Part shown: positions 1 to 10,429 of the stretch, piece by piece | Layout of the letters: every line of letters starts with the position of its first letter | Numbering within the stretch: position 1 is the stretch's first letter | NCBI GenBank assembly: GCA_015680685.1 | Contig: MNCI01026919.1 | Span: 4,904-57,217, forward strand | Direction of reading: 5' to 3' | Source of the DNA: Gnetum montanum | Taxonomy: Eukaryota; Streptophyta; Gnetopsida; Gnetales; Gnetaceae | DNA length: 52,314 nucleotides | The notes under the pieces: generated by a model | The model's database searches: none | The model's input: the letters and a program-made list of their open reading frames with translations, nothing else | Told to the model about the DNA's origin: nothing | Position numbers and translations under genes: made by a program

Positions 1-538
1 TCTCCTTAGTACTTATTATGTTATGTACTTTAAATTTTTTAATTATAAAGATTATTTTTGGGGTATAATACCTTCTACTAACAAAATGAGAAGTTTCAAC
101 CACCCATATTTGTATAAATTGAATTCAATGTAGACCGTTGATGATTTTTGTAGTACTCCCAAATAACAAGTTCTTGGTAAAACATAAACCTACGAGCTCA
201 TAAGTAGATGCTTAAATGAACCACTTCTTGATAGGCAAAACCAAATATTTATAATAAATATATAGCATCTAATATGAATATCTAGGAATAAAAATAAGTA
301 GTGCACAACATAATTTACTTATGTTAAAGCTAAGATAAAGAGATTTAATACATATGTAAGAGAAACCTTTTTATTAAAAGGTTACCTAGAACATTTGATA
401 ATTTTTTTAATAATTTCAAAACTCATAGCACATTCATTTTTCCCATCCAATATATCTAAAATATTACAAACTTATTGAAATTCAATTTCAAATTTATTGA
501 ACTGTAGAATATTGTAATTTTACATGATGTTAACTCAT
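1..538. other. AT-rich sequence downstream of the NLR gene
   Basis: No convincing coding sequence, repeat or RNA gene is visible. The stretch is very AT-rich. It lies 3' of the minus-strand NLR stop codon, so its right end should contain that gene's 3' UTR and polyadenylation region. Confidence 0.6.
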
Positions 539-3500
539 TTAATCTATTATGCATTTTGGTATTACAGGTTTAATTTCCAATTTCTCCCATCCTTGAATTA
601 GGTGGGAAGAGCCTCTGACATCAATGACTTTAAGCGATCTCATTTGGAGGAACACGTTCATCCACTTGGCTTCCAATTTAGGGCATCGGACAACGCCCAG
701 AGTCTCTAAAGCCGGCAACAAGTGGAATGATGTACCGAGGTTCTCTAAATTGCTGCATCCAGTTAACAGTAGATACTTTAAAGATCGCAAGTTTTCAAAA
801 CCTCCGGGGATCTCCTTTAAACCTCTACACTCGGATATGCGTAAATACTGCAGAGATGATAGCTGCTCAAAAGTAGATGGAAATTCCGTGAACTCTTGAC
901 ACTCACTTAACAATATACATTCTAATGAAGCACACAATCCCAAACGGGGTGGAAGTTGCGTGCTTGAGTACCGCAAGACAAGTTGTCTGAAACGCGGCAA
1001 CAAATGCAACTCATCTGGTATGTGCCTCAAACGTTGACATGTCGATAGCACAAGTTCTCCCAGGCATTGCAGTTTTGATAAAAGCCCCTCTCTTATTTCG
1101 TCTGACGGATAGCTTTCAATGTACAGTGTCTCCAGCTCCAGCTGGCACAACGCCGAATCATCTTCTTCCGAAAGAAATAGCTGGGCACTTGCTTCCACTT
1201 CTGGAGGGAATCGAAGCAATACACTTCTAAGAGAGCCTGGCATCTGAACGCATCAAATCATACAAAAGTATACATATATTTAAAAAAGGCTCGGAGTATT
1301 AAAATAAATAAATAAGTATTGAACTAAAATATCTCACGGCCTGCCTGGCTCGCCCACCGACCTCGTGGAGGTAGACACTGTTGCTTGGACAGTAATTTAA
1401 TCTTCTCAACGATACCAGCCCACTCGTATCAAAAGGCAGTTCTTGCTCGGGGGACTCCCAGACTAAAAGTTTGGAAAAAGTGGATTTGCATTTCCCTGTA
1501 ATTGTTATTGCCGTGACCGAGGATGTAAAAAATTCTGTCGAAAATATTCGAAGAGAGGAAGCCATCATATCCAGCTTCTCCGCAGGCAATTTCAAGATGT
1601 TTCCTTCCACCGTCTCCTGAAGATGAATGCCTTTCAACTGACACAGCGTATCCTGCATTTCATTCATGTTCCATTTTTATCACATAATAATATAACAATG
1701 ATGCAATAACCCAAATTAGCATTCAACTGAAAGTCTGAAACTACATGGAAGCGTGGCGCCTGTAACTGAGCTATTCTGAGAAAAGGTTTCTATTAAGAAG
1801 ATGGAAGCCTTTAAGCCTGCCTCCCATATAAATTTGTGACGATGAGTGTTACGTTTTGTGTGCGGCCCTTGCAGCCGAAGTTACCATTTTCTATTAAAAT
1901 GGGAAAAAACAATAAAAAATCAAAAGCACCAATCGTTATGATCATCTACTGCTAACTAAAACGAGAAAGGCATAAACATACCGGATTATTGCATTGCTCA
2001 ATTAGTTTCTGAAATTGCAAAACGGTTGTTATTCTGTTGAATTCACATCTTTTTTTAGCCATCTCTAGAATTACGTCGTGCACACTAATTTTCAATCTAT
2101 CCTGTGTATCCACTAGCACTCCTTTGCTGAACTGGGCCGGGCGTGATTTGATTAGAGCCCTCCTTTCTAATACAAGCAATGTCTCCTCTCCAAATGTCCT
2201 TTCCAAGCCTACCCACCTTCTAGTGCCGAAGAAAGCGCAAATGTCGAAGAATGCTTCCCGGTGACACTCTTCAAGACCATCGAAAGCAAAGTCAAAGAAA
2301 TCCACCGTCTTCCCTCCAAAACGCTGTCCAGACGCTTGACTTCGCTCCTCTTTAATAACTGCCAGAGCGCTGTTCATGCCTTTTTCATACCTTACATATC
2401 TTCCCACCATTTCTATTAGCAAGGGAACTCCCCCACATATTCCGAGCATGTATTGCATGTCGTCTGCATTTATCTCTGCAGCACGATTGCTCAGTTGGGT
2501 TTTTAGAAGACGTGTGGCCTCATCCTCTAGCAATGACGTAACATCATACTTCTTAATGGCGCTACGATCAGAAATATCCAACCCATCACGTATTATCTCA
2601 TCCCTCGCAGTGAGAAGCAATCTAAGCTTCTTGCTCCTGTCCAGCTGCTTGGGAAGCAGATTTTTAAATTCTTGGAACCTTAGAACATTGTCTACATAAA
2701 TAAAACATGGTTTAACTTCAAACTGCTCCTTAAGAGCATTCTGGCCTTGGGAGTACGATGGCGGCTTTCTGTAATTTCCCTCGGCGTTTGTAATGTCATC
2801 TAGTATTGTTTGCTGGGCCTCTGTTATGTTAGCCGAACTATGAATGGATTCGAACAGGCAAACTTTGGAAAAGCCAAAGTCGTCGGCTAAGTTGTCAATG
2901 CTTGCGTACACAGCATCCGCAAGGGTGGTTTTTCCAATCCCACCAAACCCGTGTACAATGACAGCCACCACATTCTTTTCACTTTCAAATTCTAGCATCT
3001 CCACTATTTGCTCCACTGAATTCTTGATTCCCACTGAATAACACAAAATCAATGGATTATGCCACTTCGAGTCCTGGACAAACATTTTGAAAAGATGCAG
3101 AAAGTTTAGAATGGTTGAAATGATAGCTTTACCTGCATCAGAGGGGTACAGCTTCTGTCTTGGAAATTGTATGCCCCGGTTGGCATCGTAAACACAGATG
3201 ATGGCCTGCAGCATCAAACGTGTGTACATCATGTTTAACGCCTGCCGAAGTCTCTGTAAACGTTGCATATGGACAGATGCACCTAAAAATCTGCAAAGTT
3301 ATTTAAAAATGAATTAAGTGTATATATAAATAACAGCTTTTGTTTTTCACTTCTTTGTACTTAAAATTTAAAACAGAAAACTGGAAAAGACAAACTATTT
3401 CTACTTACTTAGACCAAACAGATGAACTGGAACGGGAAAAACACATGAGTGCTCCTTGAATCACTAATGTGAGTGCTTCTTCCATGATGCCTGCCATGTT

Positions 3501-5751
3501 TTGTTGGAGTCTTGGTCGTTTCTTCAGTTCCTTTAGATATGTAGCCAGCTTCACCATCTCCTCTAGCAGAACAAGGCACTCTGCTTTATTAGATGAGATG
3601 GTCTCGAACCTTTTTAGAACAAAGGCCACTGCAACTAATCCAGCTGCTACCCAATGAGATTTTCCGATTCCTTCCAGAACCGTTTTGGCTACACTTATTA
3701 GTAAATCTGCTTGCCCACTTGATAATGACCTAGGCTGTTGCTCCCAAAACACAATGATACATTGCTAGTCTCAAGAACATGAATAGAAGAGACAAACAGG
3801 ACATAAAACTAACCAAGCAACAATTTGAACACTTAAAAAGCTTATACTAATTTGTAACATAATACTCTTCAATTAACCAAAAAAAAGGTACTTATTAAAA
3901 TGAAACTTTAGCATGATGCATTAGGCATTTAGCCATATATAATATTATGATAAATTAAGTATGCTTACAAAATTGATAACAACAATGCAAAAGCTTTCTT
4001 AAGAAGTCATCATTGAACTTAAAACAAGGAGTCAAAGATAATTTTCAACTATAAAGCAAAATTAGATAGCCAACTCCATTTTGTTAAGATGAGGGCTACG
4101 ATGATGCTGATGATGAAGCAAGGATGCCCTTTATCCCTAACTCTCTTTGATCTCCTTGGTGATGAGTCTCATGAATGGGTTTGTATGAAAACTATAAACA
4201 TATTCAAAATGACACTATGTACATTTATCCTCTCATAAAGGTATACAAAATATGTTGCAAATTCTAGAAATTTTTTTTGTGAAGTAGAGAACTAAGACCC
4301 TACATGTAAGTAGAAACAAATGCAAAACATTAGGATTATGGTTTTAGAAGATAAGAAAACAAAATTTTTTAAGCTATCATTTATGCTATAGTGTTGTATA
4401 AGTGTGTTATTTGGAAAAGGTTTTAGTGCACAAAAATGGCAAGCTATTGAAAGGGTACAAAAACTATTTTTATTAAATGAGCTAAAGGTAAAGACACAAT
4501 AGCCTTTTCCTATGCTAATGTGACTTTCCATAGATATTGAATCCCTTTGGTAAATCATTAGCTATATTTAAAATTTGAGAAAATCTCGGCAAACCAAATT
4601 TTAGTTATGGACTTATGGTCAAGTGCAAAAGGCATTAAAAAATTTTAGTTGGAGTACATTAAAGGTAATCAACTACATCTATAAGTTTTCTATTTTACAA
4701 CTAAACATTCTAATAATAAAATCTCATAGATTAATCAACAAGTTTCATTTGAGTTCACATCACTCATGATATAAAGTGGAAGATAGGTTAAACTTTGTAG
4801 AGAAGGGTGCATATGCAAATTATGTGGATTAAGAGCTAATGAGAAATAATATGTTCTTGTAGGACAAAAATATAATATTGTAACAAAAGGTTGGTATGAA
4901 CTATTTTTGTTCCGATAAATGATGCCTAGCCACTTTGTTGAATCTTTATATTTATTTTCTATTTTCTGTAATAAATCTACACACAATAAAATATTATTTT
5001 CATTCTTTATTGTCTCTCTAGTAGATGCAGTAACAATAAAATATCAGCTTCAGTTTCAATACAGAAAATATCATAAAAAGTAGAAAATTTAAAAAAAGAA
5101 GTTAAAGAAAACTATGTTAACCTTACCAGATTGGAAACAGCTTCGGCTGATTCTGAAAAGAGGTCTTTGAAGTTTTTGAGATCCGATGAATCAAGGAACT
5201 TCCACTTTCCTTCAACTCTTAAATTATCAGTATCAGAGGACGAAGACGCGGATGATGGCCTCTGCGATCAGGAAAATCAGGACATGAACATTCCAAGTTT
5301 TATGCCATGTCTTAAATAAATGATGCAGATGGATGTAACTGGATTTACAAACCTTAGCAATGTAGAGCAGAGTTTTAATGTCAGCAACGAGAGCTTCTAT
5401 ATCTGTATCGAGACGCTCGTTGGCTTTGCTTAGAATGCTTTCCACTGCTACAGAAGAAGATATGGAAGTTTCTCCGTGACTTGTTGCCCTTGAATTCTGG
5501 ACATCTTGATGATGGCACTCAGGCTGAGCAGCAGCATCCGGCAAAGGTTGAGTCTCAGAAACCTGAGGATCTGGATGTGATGTAAAAATCTGAGAGCCAT
5601 GATCTGGATTTACAGCTTCATCAGCTTAGGATAAAATCACTAATATTCACCATTCTTATAACTGGATAGTACTCTGTACAAACATAAACGTTAAGTTGTT
5701 ACCTAAGGTGGAATCGGCAGGCACAGGAAAACCCCCAAAACAGTTACCCAT
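539..5751 (-). CDS. NLR immune receptor, acylated N-terminus, HeLo-like domain, NB-ARC and LRR
   Basis: Intracellular nucleotide-binding leucine-rich repeat receptor, inferred to sense pathogens at a membrane. I rebuilt eight exons: 5751-5703, 5624-5353, 5261-5127, 3734-3409, 3290-3133, 3033-1982, 1652-1338, 1243-539. All introns are GT-AG, phases match, and the total is 3012 nt, 1003 aa plus TAA. It starts MGNCFGGF (Gly2 myristoylation, Cys4 palmitoylation context). Residues about 20-107 are low-complexity then helical. About 153-313 is a helical HeLo/NACHT_N/RPW8-like domain with hydrophobic helix HWVAAGLVAVAFVLKRF. NB-ARC: P-loop GFGGIGKTT (342-350), kinase-2 FIYVDNV (424-430), sensor LLLTARDE (452-459), GLPL-like CGGVPL (513-518), RNBS-D-like FFDICAFFG (575-583), VHD in place of MHD (631-633). 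LRRs fill about 680-1000. Kinase-2 is followed by Leu, neither the CNL Trp nor the TNL Asp. No TIR is present. Exon boundaries are by eye; the start and intron 5 (3132-3034, in frame and stop-free) most need cDNA. Confidence 0.85.
3735..5126 (-). other. Large intron 3 of the NLR gene (1392 bp)
   Basis: AT-rich, with donor GTAAGG at its 5' (high-coordinate) end and acceptor CAG next to the exon that begins PRSLSSGQ. It separates the short acidic linker exon from the helical-domain exon. Short ORFs inside look random. I recognise no transposon in it. Confidence 0.75.
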
Positions 5752-6360
5752 AATAAAACCCGCAGGAGGCCGTTGGGGCGTGTAGGCGGCTCACTACGTC
5801 CGAACGGAGGAGACGGGCTTCTACCTGGAGGGCTGGGCCGACTGTCACGAGGCCCTCCAAAGGCTGATTGATTCATCTGGTGGCGATTGATTCATCTGGT
5901 GGCTCGGCACCAGGATGAATAGCAGGAAGTATTAGGGCGGAACCAGCAAAAGCGGGCACTGATCAGATTACATAACTGTTGTTGGTGCAGGACGGCCTGT
6001 CGCCGGGGGAGGACACGAACGCGCCGATGGCGAAGGAATATGAGGAGCGCACGGAGCATGGCAGGGAAACACTGGGGACCCTGCTTGGACACCTTGACCT
6101 CTTTGTTTCTGGCGATGGCTTGCTGCTGTTTGTGGGTTACCCTGTTTCGTGGGTTTTCCCGTTTCGTGTCTGTTTCTCGCACCACGCGCCCTGGGGATAA
6201 GGTGGGGCCTCCTGACCTCCTGACCTTCCATCTCTCCGATTTTGGGGATTCGGATGTTCCCGCCTTGTCTGCCACCTGCAACCATGGCTGCCCTGATGTA
6301 CCCATGTGGCTCTTGCGTTGCGGGTGGCACCGTCTCCGGTTATAAATCCTTTCTAAATCC
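5752..6360. other. GC-rich island upstream of the NLR gene with coding-like fragments
   Basis: A sharp rise in GC and CpG against AT-rich surroundings, directly upstream of the NLR start. On the plus strand, 5786-5890 reads as a short peptide containing TGFYLEGWADCHEALQRL. Another stretch from 5970 to 6200 contains QDGLSPGEDTNAPMAKEYEE and ends at a stop. Both use GC-rich codons and look protein-like, but I do not recognise a family. The first ends in a doubled 18-bp sequence (GATTGATTCATCTGGTGG, twice with one base between). It may be a captured or broken gene fragment, or a CpG-rich promoter/5' UTR for the NLR gene. Confidence 0.35.
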
Positions 6361-6553
6361 TTTCCCTTTTAATAATAAAGCCTGACCTTTTCGATGGAGG
6401 CCATGGCACGTTTAGAATAGCTCAGTCACGTTTTTTATGGGAGGAACTTGACAGGTTGTGATTGATCGGATGGATAGTTACCGATAATGATAGTGGAATT
6501 TACCGAATATATGGAGACACGAAAAAACAAGCACAACGATTAAAAGAGCCAAA

Positions 6554-6661
6554 GAATGATTAAAAGAGCCGCATGCGTACCGCTGAAAGAAACAATTACA
6601 ATAATTAAAGTAGACGACGAAGAATGATTAAAAGAGCCGCATGGGTATCGCTGAAAGAAAC
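6554..6661. repeat. Imperfect direct repeat, about 39 bp, two copies
   Basis: Copies start at about 6554 and 6622 (period 68). Both carry GAATGATTAAAAGAGCCGCA and end in CGCTGAAAGAAAC, with a few mismatches. Confidence 0.7.
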
Positions 6662-6835
6662 GAGCATAAAAATGATGACAAGCCGAACCTCGTTTGTTGC
6701 TTTTGGCTTGTTGCCGAACGAAAACAAAATAATGACGTTGGAGAGCGTTGATGTGTAAATCGGAGATGGAAATGTGTAGATAAAGAAAAGCTAAGGGAAT
6801 ATTTGGAAAATTTATTAATGACAAATAAAAAGTAA

Positions 6836-6956
6836 CATACCTAATCATCTGCATATCCGCCAAAGGTGACCATACAGGAGTAAGAACAGAAGGATCCACC
6901 AGACTATGTTTCAGCTGCTTTGGATTCCATTTCACCCATATCTTGCTTAAAGGCAA
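6836..6956 (-). other. Possible isolated exon, family unknown
   Basis: Read on the minus strand, this stretch gives an open frame containing LSKIWVKWNPKQLKHSL and VWSPLADMQMI, followed immediately by a good donor-like GTATGT at about 6842-6837. Composition and splice signal suggest a real or relic exon of a gene I cannot name. It lies next to the 46-bp tandem repeats, which repeat its first few bases. It is too short to assign. Confidence 0.3.
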
Positions 6957-7128
6957 GTGAATTTCAACAAATTTTTGATGAGACGTTGCTGCTTAAAGGC
7001 AAGTGAATTTCAACAAATTTTTGATGAGACGTTGCTGCTTAAAGGCAAGTGAATTTCAACAAATTTTTGATGAGACGTTGCTGCTTAAAGGCAAGTGAAT
7101 TTCAACAAATTTTTGATGAGACGTTGCT
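6945..7128. repeat. Perfect tandem repeat, 4 x 46 bp
   Basis: Four identical 46-bp units at 6945-6990, 6991-7036, 7037-7082 and 7083-7128. Each starts GCTTAAAGGCAAG and ends GATGAGACGTTGCT. There are no spacers, so it is not a CRISPR array. Perfect identity points to very recent expansion, or to an assembly collapse/expansion. Confidence 0.95.
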
Positions 7129-7872
7129 CCTTTCACGTGTTTGAGAGGTATTCCTTGCTTAGTTGCTTTGGATTTCGTTTTACCGATGTCTTTCTTCAAA
7201 CAACGTTCGTCCTTTCACTTGTCAGAATTGCTTCTTACCATTTTTTCCCGTTTTGCACAATGTTATAAAAGTTTAAGTTTTTAGCGATTTTATTAAAACA
7301 TTAAATCTAACATCCCATGCATAGTTACATAGCAAATGAATTTGCACTAACTTTAAAGAATTTTACATTTGAAATGGCTGCATTATGTAGATCCGATTAA
7401 ATATTTTTAAAAGTAATCATTAATAAAACACAAGTTTGAAACTTTAGTACAGTAGAAGACTTCTGGTACAATCAATATCTTTGAAATTTTCTAAACAAGA
7501 GGTTAGAGCAAGTGGTAAAATTCTTGTTATACTCTTGGAAGCATTTAGAAAAGTTTGCATAGAGATGTTTATGAACATTCTAAATAATAACATTACAAGG
7601 GATGGAATGTAGGAGTTCTAGCAATTGGAACAAACATATATGAGCATCATAAAACATGTTCTAATATTCTCTTGGCCTTTTTCACATGTGCTTCGAGGCT
7701 ACAAAGGCTACACAAATTCATCATCATCATCAAATTGTGGTAATGAACCTATGTAATTATGGCTAATGGAAGTGAGACATGGTCAAGTAGTGGCTTAGAA
7801 GGTGTTAAGACATCAAATTGCAATGATCATCATCTCATTAGTTAGACAGTGAAGCAATGCTTGAAGTAGCTA
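7129..7872. other. AT-rich spacer, nothing recognised
   Basis: No convincing coding region. Short matches to the preceding repeat neighbourhood (TTGCTTTGGATTTCG near 7160) suggest an older duplication. The right part probably belongs to the viral/transposon relic that begins near 7873. Confidence 0.5.
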
Positions 7873-8300
7873 CCTTGCTAGTTTCGATATGTGGAGAGTA
7901 GTATTACTAAAGACAGGTGTTTCAAGCAATGATGAGCAAGTTTGTGCCTATGCATTAGGTTGCTTCACCAAAAATGAGTTGAATTATTGGCCAGTGGAAA
8001 AGGAAATCCTTGTGGCAATTAAAGGTGTAGAAAAATTTCAAGTCAAACTTATTGAAGAGCCTTTTATTCTAAGAAAAGATTCTTTGAACTTAGCAACTTT
8101 GATGAAAAGAAGAATCATGGCTTCTCCAAAGCTACATTGCTTTTCTTGGTGGTAGTTCCTACTATCTCAGTATGACTTTTCCATAGAAAAGATTCTAGGT
8201 GAAGTAAACTCACTACTAGATGCTCTCACAAGGGAACTCAAGAGCTACATGTTGTAAGTCTTGCCTCTCTTGCCTACCTTAGCATCAACCTTGGAGGAAT
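7873..8300 (+). pseudogene. Endogenous caulimovirid RNase H fragment (copy A)
   Basis: Relic of the C-terminal RNase H domain of a reverse-transcribing plant virus polymerase. The open part (7889-8155) contains ELNYWPVEKEILVAIKGVEKF and PFILRKDS, the usual EKE...F...L.TDS layout. After a stop the frame still reads LSQYDFSIEKILGEVN and ALTRELKSY, the end of such domains. It matches the minus-strand copy at 21030-21652, where protease and RT precede it. No integrase follows, and the style (LPPLE upstream in the other copy) is Caulimoviridae rather than Ty3. It is truncated at the left and broken by stops. Its right end is damaged by an assembly join at 8310. Confidence 0.7.
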
Positions 8301-8310
8301 CAATAGTGGN

Positions 8311-8553
8311 TTGATCATGATGTTCTATGGGCATCTTAAAGGCCATAATATCAAACAAAAAAAATGACTTGATGAGCTCTTAAGCTTGGCTATGAACACT
8401 TCCTAGAGATGCCACATAGTACTTGGGAAGCTACACAACTAACAATGAAGGTAGCCTATTGTGCCATTTGCAAGAACTTGTTAGGCCAACACAGATCAAA
8501 CTAAACAAGGGTTGTATTCACTTAAGAATACCTCGCAATAACAGAGTAGTGTG
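8311..8553. repeat. 243-bp segment exactly inverted relative to 9035-9277, bounded by N bases
   Basis: Bases 8311-8553 are the exact reverse complement of 9035-9277, and single N bases sit on both sides (8310, 8554). In the related copy at 20.7-21.05 kb (minus strand) this position holds different sequence of about 300 bp. The segment is therefore most likely a mis-placed contig end rather than real DNA order. Confidence 0.85.
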
Positions 8554-8639
8554 NCTCTACTTGAGTGGGATAGCTGGGAAAATGCTTTGTGTTAGATGTT
8601 CTAGTGAATCAATCTATATCAAGATGTGATGTTGTATCA

Positions 8640-9545
8640 TAATGAGTGCTAGGTAAAAAGACCACCCCTATTTGAAGACTCCCAATATTCACAAGAGGCT
8701 ACCACAACACCAGCAATAATGTTGAAGGAGATGTCTAAGCTAATTCAAGTCTATCATGACTACCAGATGTCAAAGTCCAAGATGTGCAATGTGCACCAAG
8801 AAATTATAAAAGCTTTCTTGTTATATTTTAGTGTGATGTAAACTAATCATGTCCTTGTCTATGTATTGCAATAATTGTAAAAGTGATGCAATAGTCGAGC
8901 TTATCTGCTCATCCCCAAGTTTGTCATTTCCCTTTCTATTTTCCTATATAAGCATGTAATCTACTCAGTTGTAAGCATGAGTGTTTGAGATTGCAATATA
9001 AATTACTTGATCTTGAGTTCAAAGGTTCAATTTTCACACTACTCTGTTATTGCGAGGTATTCTTAAGTGAATACAACCCTTGTTTAGTTTGATCTGTGTT
9101 GGCCTAACAAGTTCTTGCAAATGGCACAATAGGCTACCTTCATTGTTAGTTGTGTAGCTTCCCAAGTACTATGTGGCATCTCTAGGAAGTGTTCATAGCC
9201 AAGCTTAAGAGCTCATCAAGTCATTTTTTTTGTTTGATATTATGGCCTTTAAGATGCCCATAGAACATCATGATCAAATTGATGCCTATATCAAGGTTGA
9301 GCATGAGGTTGGACGAATGATGAGTGTTTGAGGTTGCAATAGAAATTTCTCAAGCCTAAGTTCAAACGTTCAATTTGCATAATACTCTATTATTGTGAGG
9401 TATTATTAAGTGAATGTGACCCTTGTTTAGTTTGATTTGTGTTATCCTGAATAAGTTCTTGCAAAAGGCACAATAGGCTAGCTTCATTGTTAGTGGTGTA
9501 GCTTCCCAAGTGCTACGACCAAGATTGGGGCTTATTCAACTTAGT
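8640..9545 (+). promoter_or_regulatory. Caulimovirid-like promoter and leader (copy A), partly duplicated
   Basis: After the RNase H relic comes a non-coding stretch with a TATA box (CCTATATAAGC, about 8943-8953), then a leader. It matches the reverse complement of 20.0-20.6 kb, where the TATA box is CTATATAAGG (20371-20381). The leader around 8977-9260 (GAGTGTTTGAG, CAATTT, GTATTCTTAAGTGAATAC, CTTGTTTAGTTTGAT) recurs in diverged form at 9322-9530. By family knowledge this is where the pregenomic-RNA promoter lies. I find no clean tRNA-Met primer site. Confidence 0.5.
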
Positions 9546-9599
9546 TTGACAATATCTAGGTTGCATAGGATTGGTGTAAGGTTTGTTTGACTATTCTTG

Positions 9600-9604
9600 A
9601 TTAT
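9600..9604. repeat. Target-site duplication, left copy (ATTAT)
   Basis: ATTAT directly precedes the LTR that begins TGATGAG at 9605. The same five bases follow the other LTR at 16753-16757. Confidence 0.85.
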
Positions 9605-10429
9605 TGATGAGTGGGGAGGTATCCCTACATTCAACCATACGAATACGAGCGTAACATGCACGATTCGGTCAAACTCCGCAGACTAAGTGCCTACACACCT
9701 CATGGAACACTTAAGGTTAATTATTCGTTGTCTTCCCAGACTTACTTGTATTTGTCATGGTGTATGGTTAAGTAAGTCCGAGGTATATGATTTTTATAGC
9801 TTTTCGGTTTTATCTCCTATGCTGAAAGGTGAAGGGTTGAAGAGACTAATTACTAACTCTAACTAACTAACTAAGTTTGAATTAATCTAGCGTTAGCATC
9901 CGTTCCCACTTACCGTTCACACCCTGAACCAATGCAACCATCATTACCAAATGCTAATCGTTGCTGGGATCACCACGCGTAACGCACATGCTCGAAGCGG
10001 TCATACTGAGGCACTTAACTAGGAGAGAAGGATTGAGAGAGATTTAATTCCTAATAAAGAATTTAAATGAAAAATAGTAAATAATAATAAATAAAATCCT
10101 ATTTAGCCTATTCCATGCATTGCAAGGTTTATCCAAGAAGTTTGTCTTTATTTCCGTACACAAACTTATGTTCAGGTACAATGTCTGCTCGAATAAAGGT
10201 TTGTTCACTTTGGAGCTCCTACTACAGGCACATGGAAAATATTCTATCTCTAGAGGGATCAAATTGCCAGAGTTTCACTACAGTCTAAGCCTAGGATGGA
10301 AAAAAAGGGAGAGCTGCCTCTTATTTATAGACTTGGCGGTGGACCGTGATATTGCGTACGCAATATCGTGGGGGACGACGCGATATCACGTACGCAATAT
10401 CATGATAGCTGCGATATCGTGTCCCGTCA
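9605..10429 (-). repeat. 3' LTR of the 9605-16752 element (825 bp)
   Basis: Plus-strand ends are TGATGAG and CCCGTCA. On the minus strand the promoter CTATAAATAAGAGG falls at about 10331-10318. The U3 start (10348-10429) holds a cluster of CG-rich palindromes, including the perfect 20-mer GATATTGCGTACGCAATATC at 10348-10367. A purine tract (ATGGGGGTA on the minus strand) adjoins at 10430. Confidence 0.88.

Noticed and set aside
624-1230. Plus-strand ORFs opposite the LRR exon
   Set aside because: Antisense shadows of the NLR gene, which has the LRR pattern in the other frame.
2037-3041. Plus-strand ORFs opposite the NB-ARC exon
   Set aside because: Antisense shadows; the minus frame carries all NB-ARC motifs in order.
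4292-4986. Minus ORFs inside NLR intron 3
   Set aside because: Low-complexity, no motif, and excluded by the in-phase splice of the flanking exons.
5892-6345. Overlapping ORFs on both strands of the GC-rich island
   Set aside because: High GC lowers stop frequency; only the two plus-strand stretches described look protein-like, and even those are unassigned.
6945-7128. Possible CRISPR-like array
   Set aside because: Units abut with no spacers, and the genome is a plant's.
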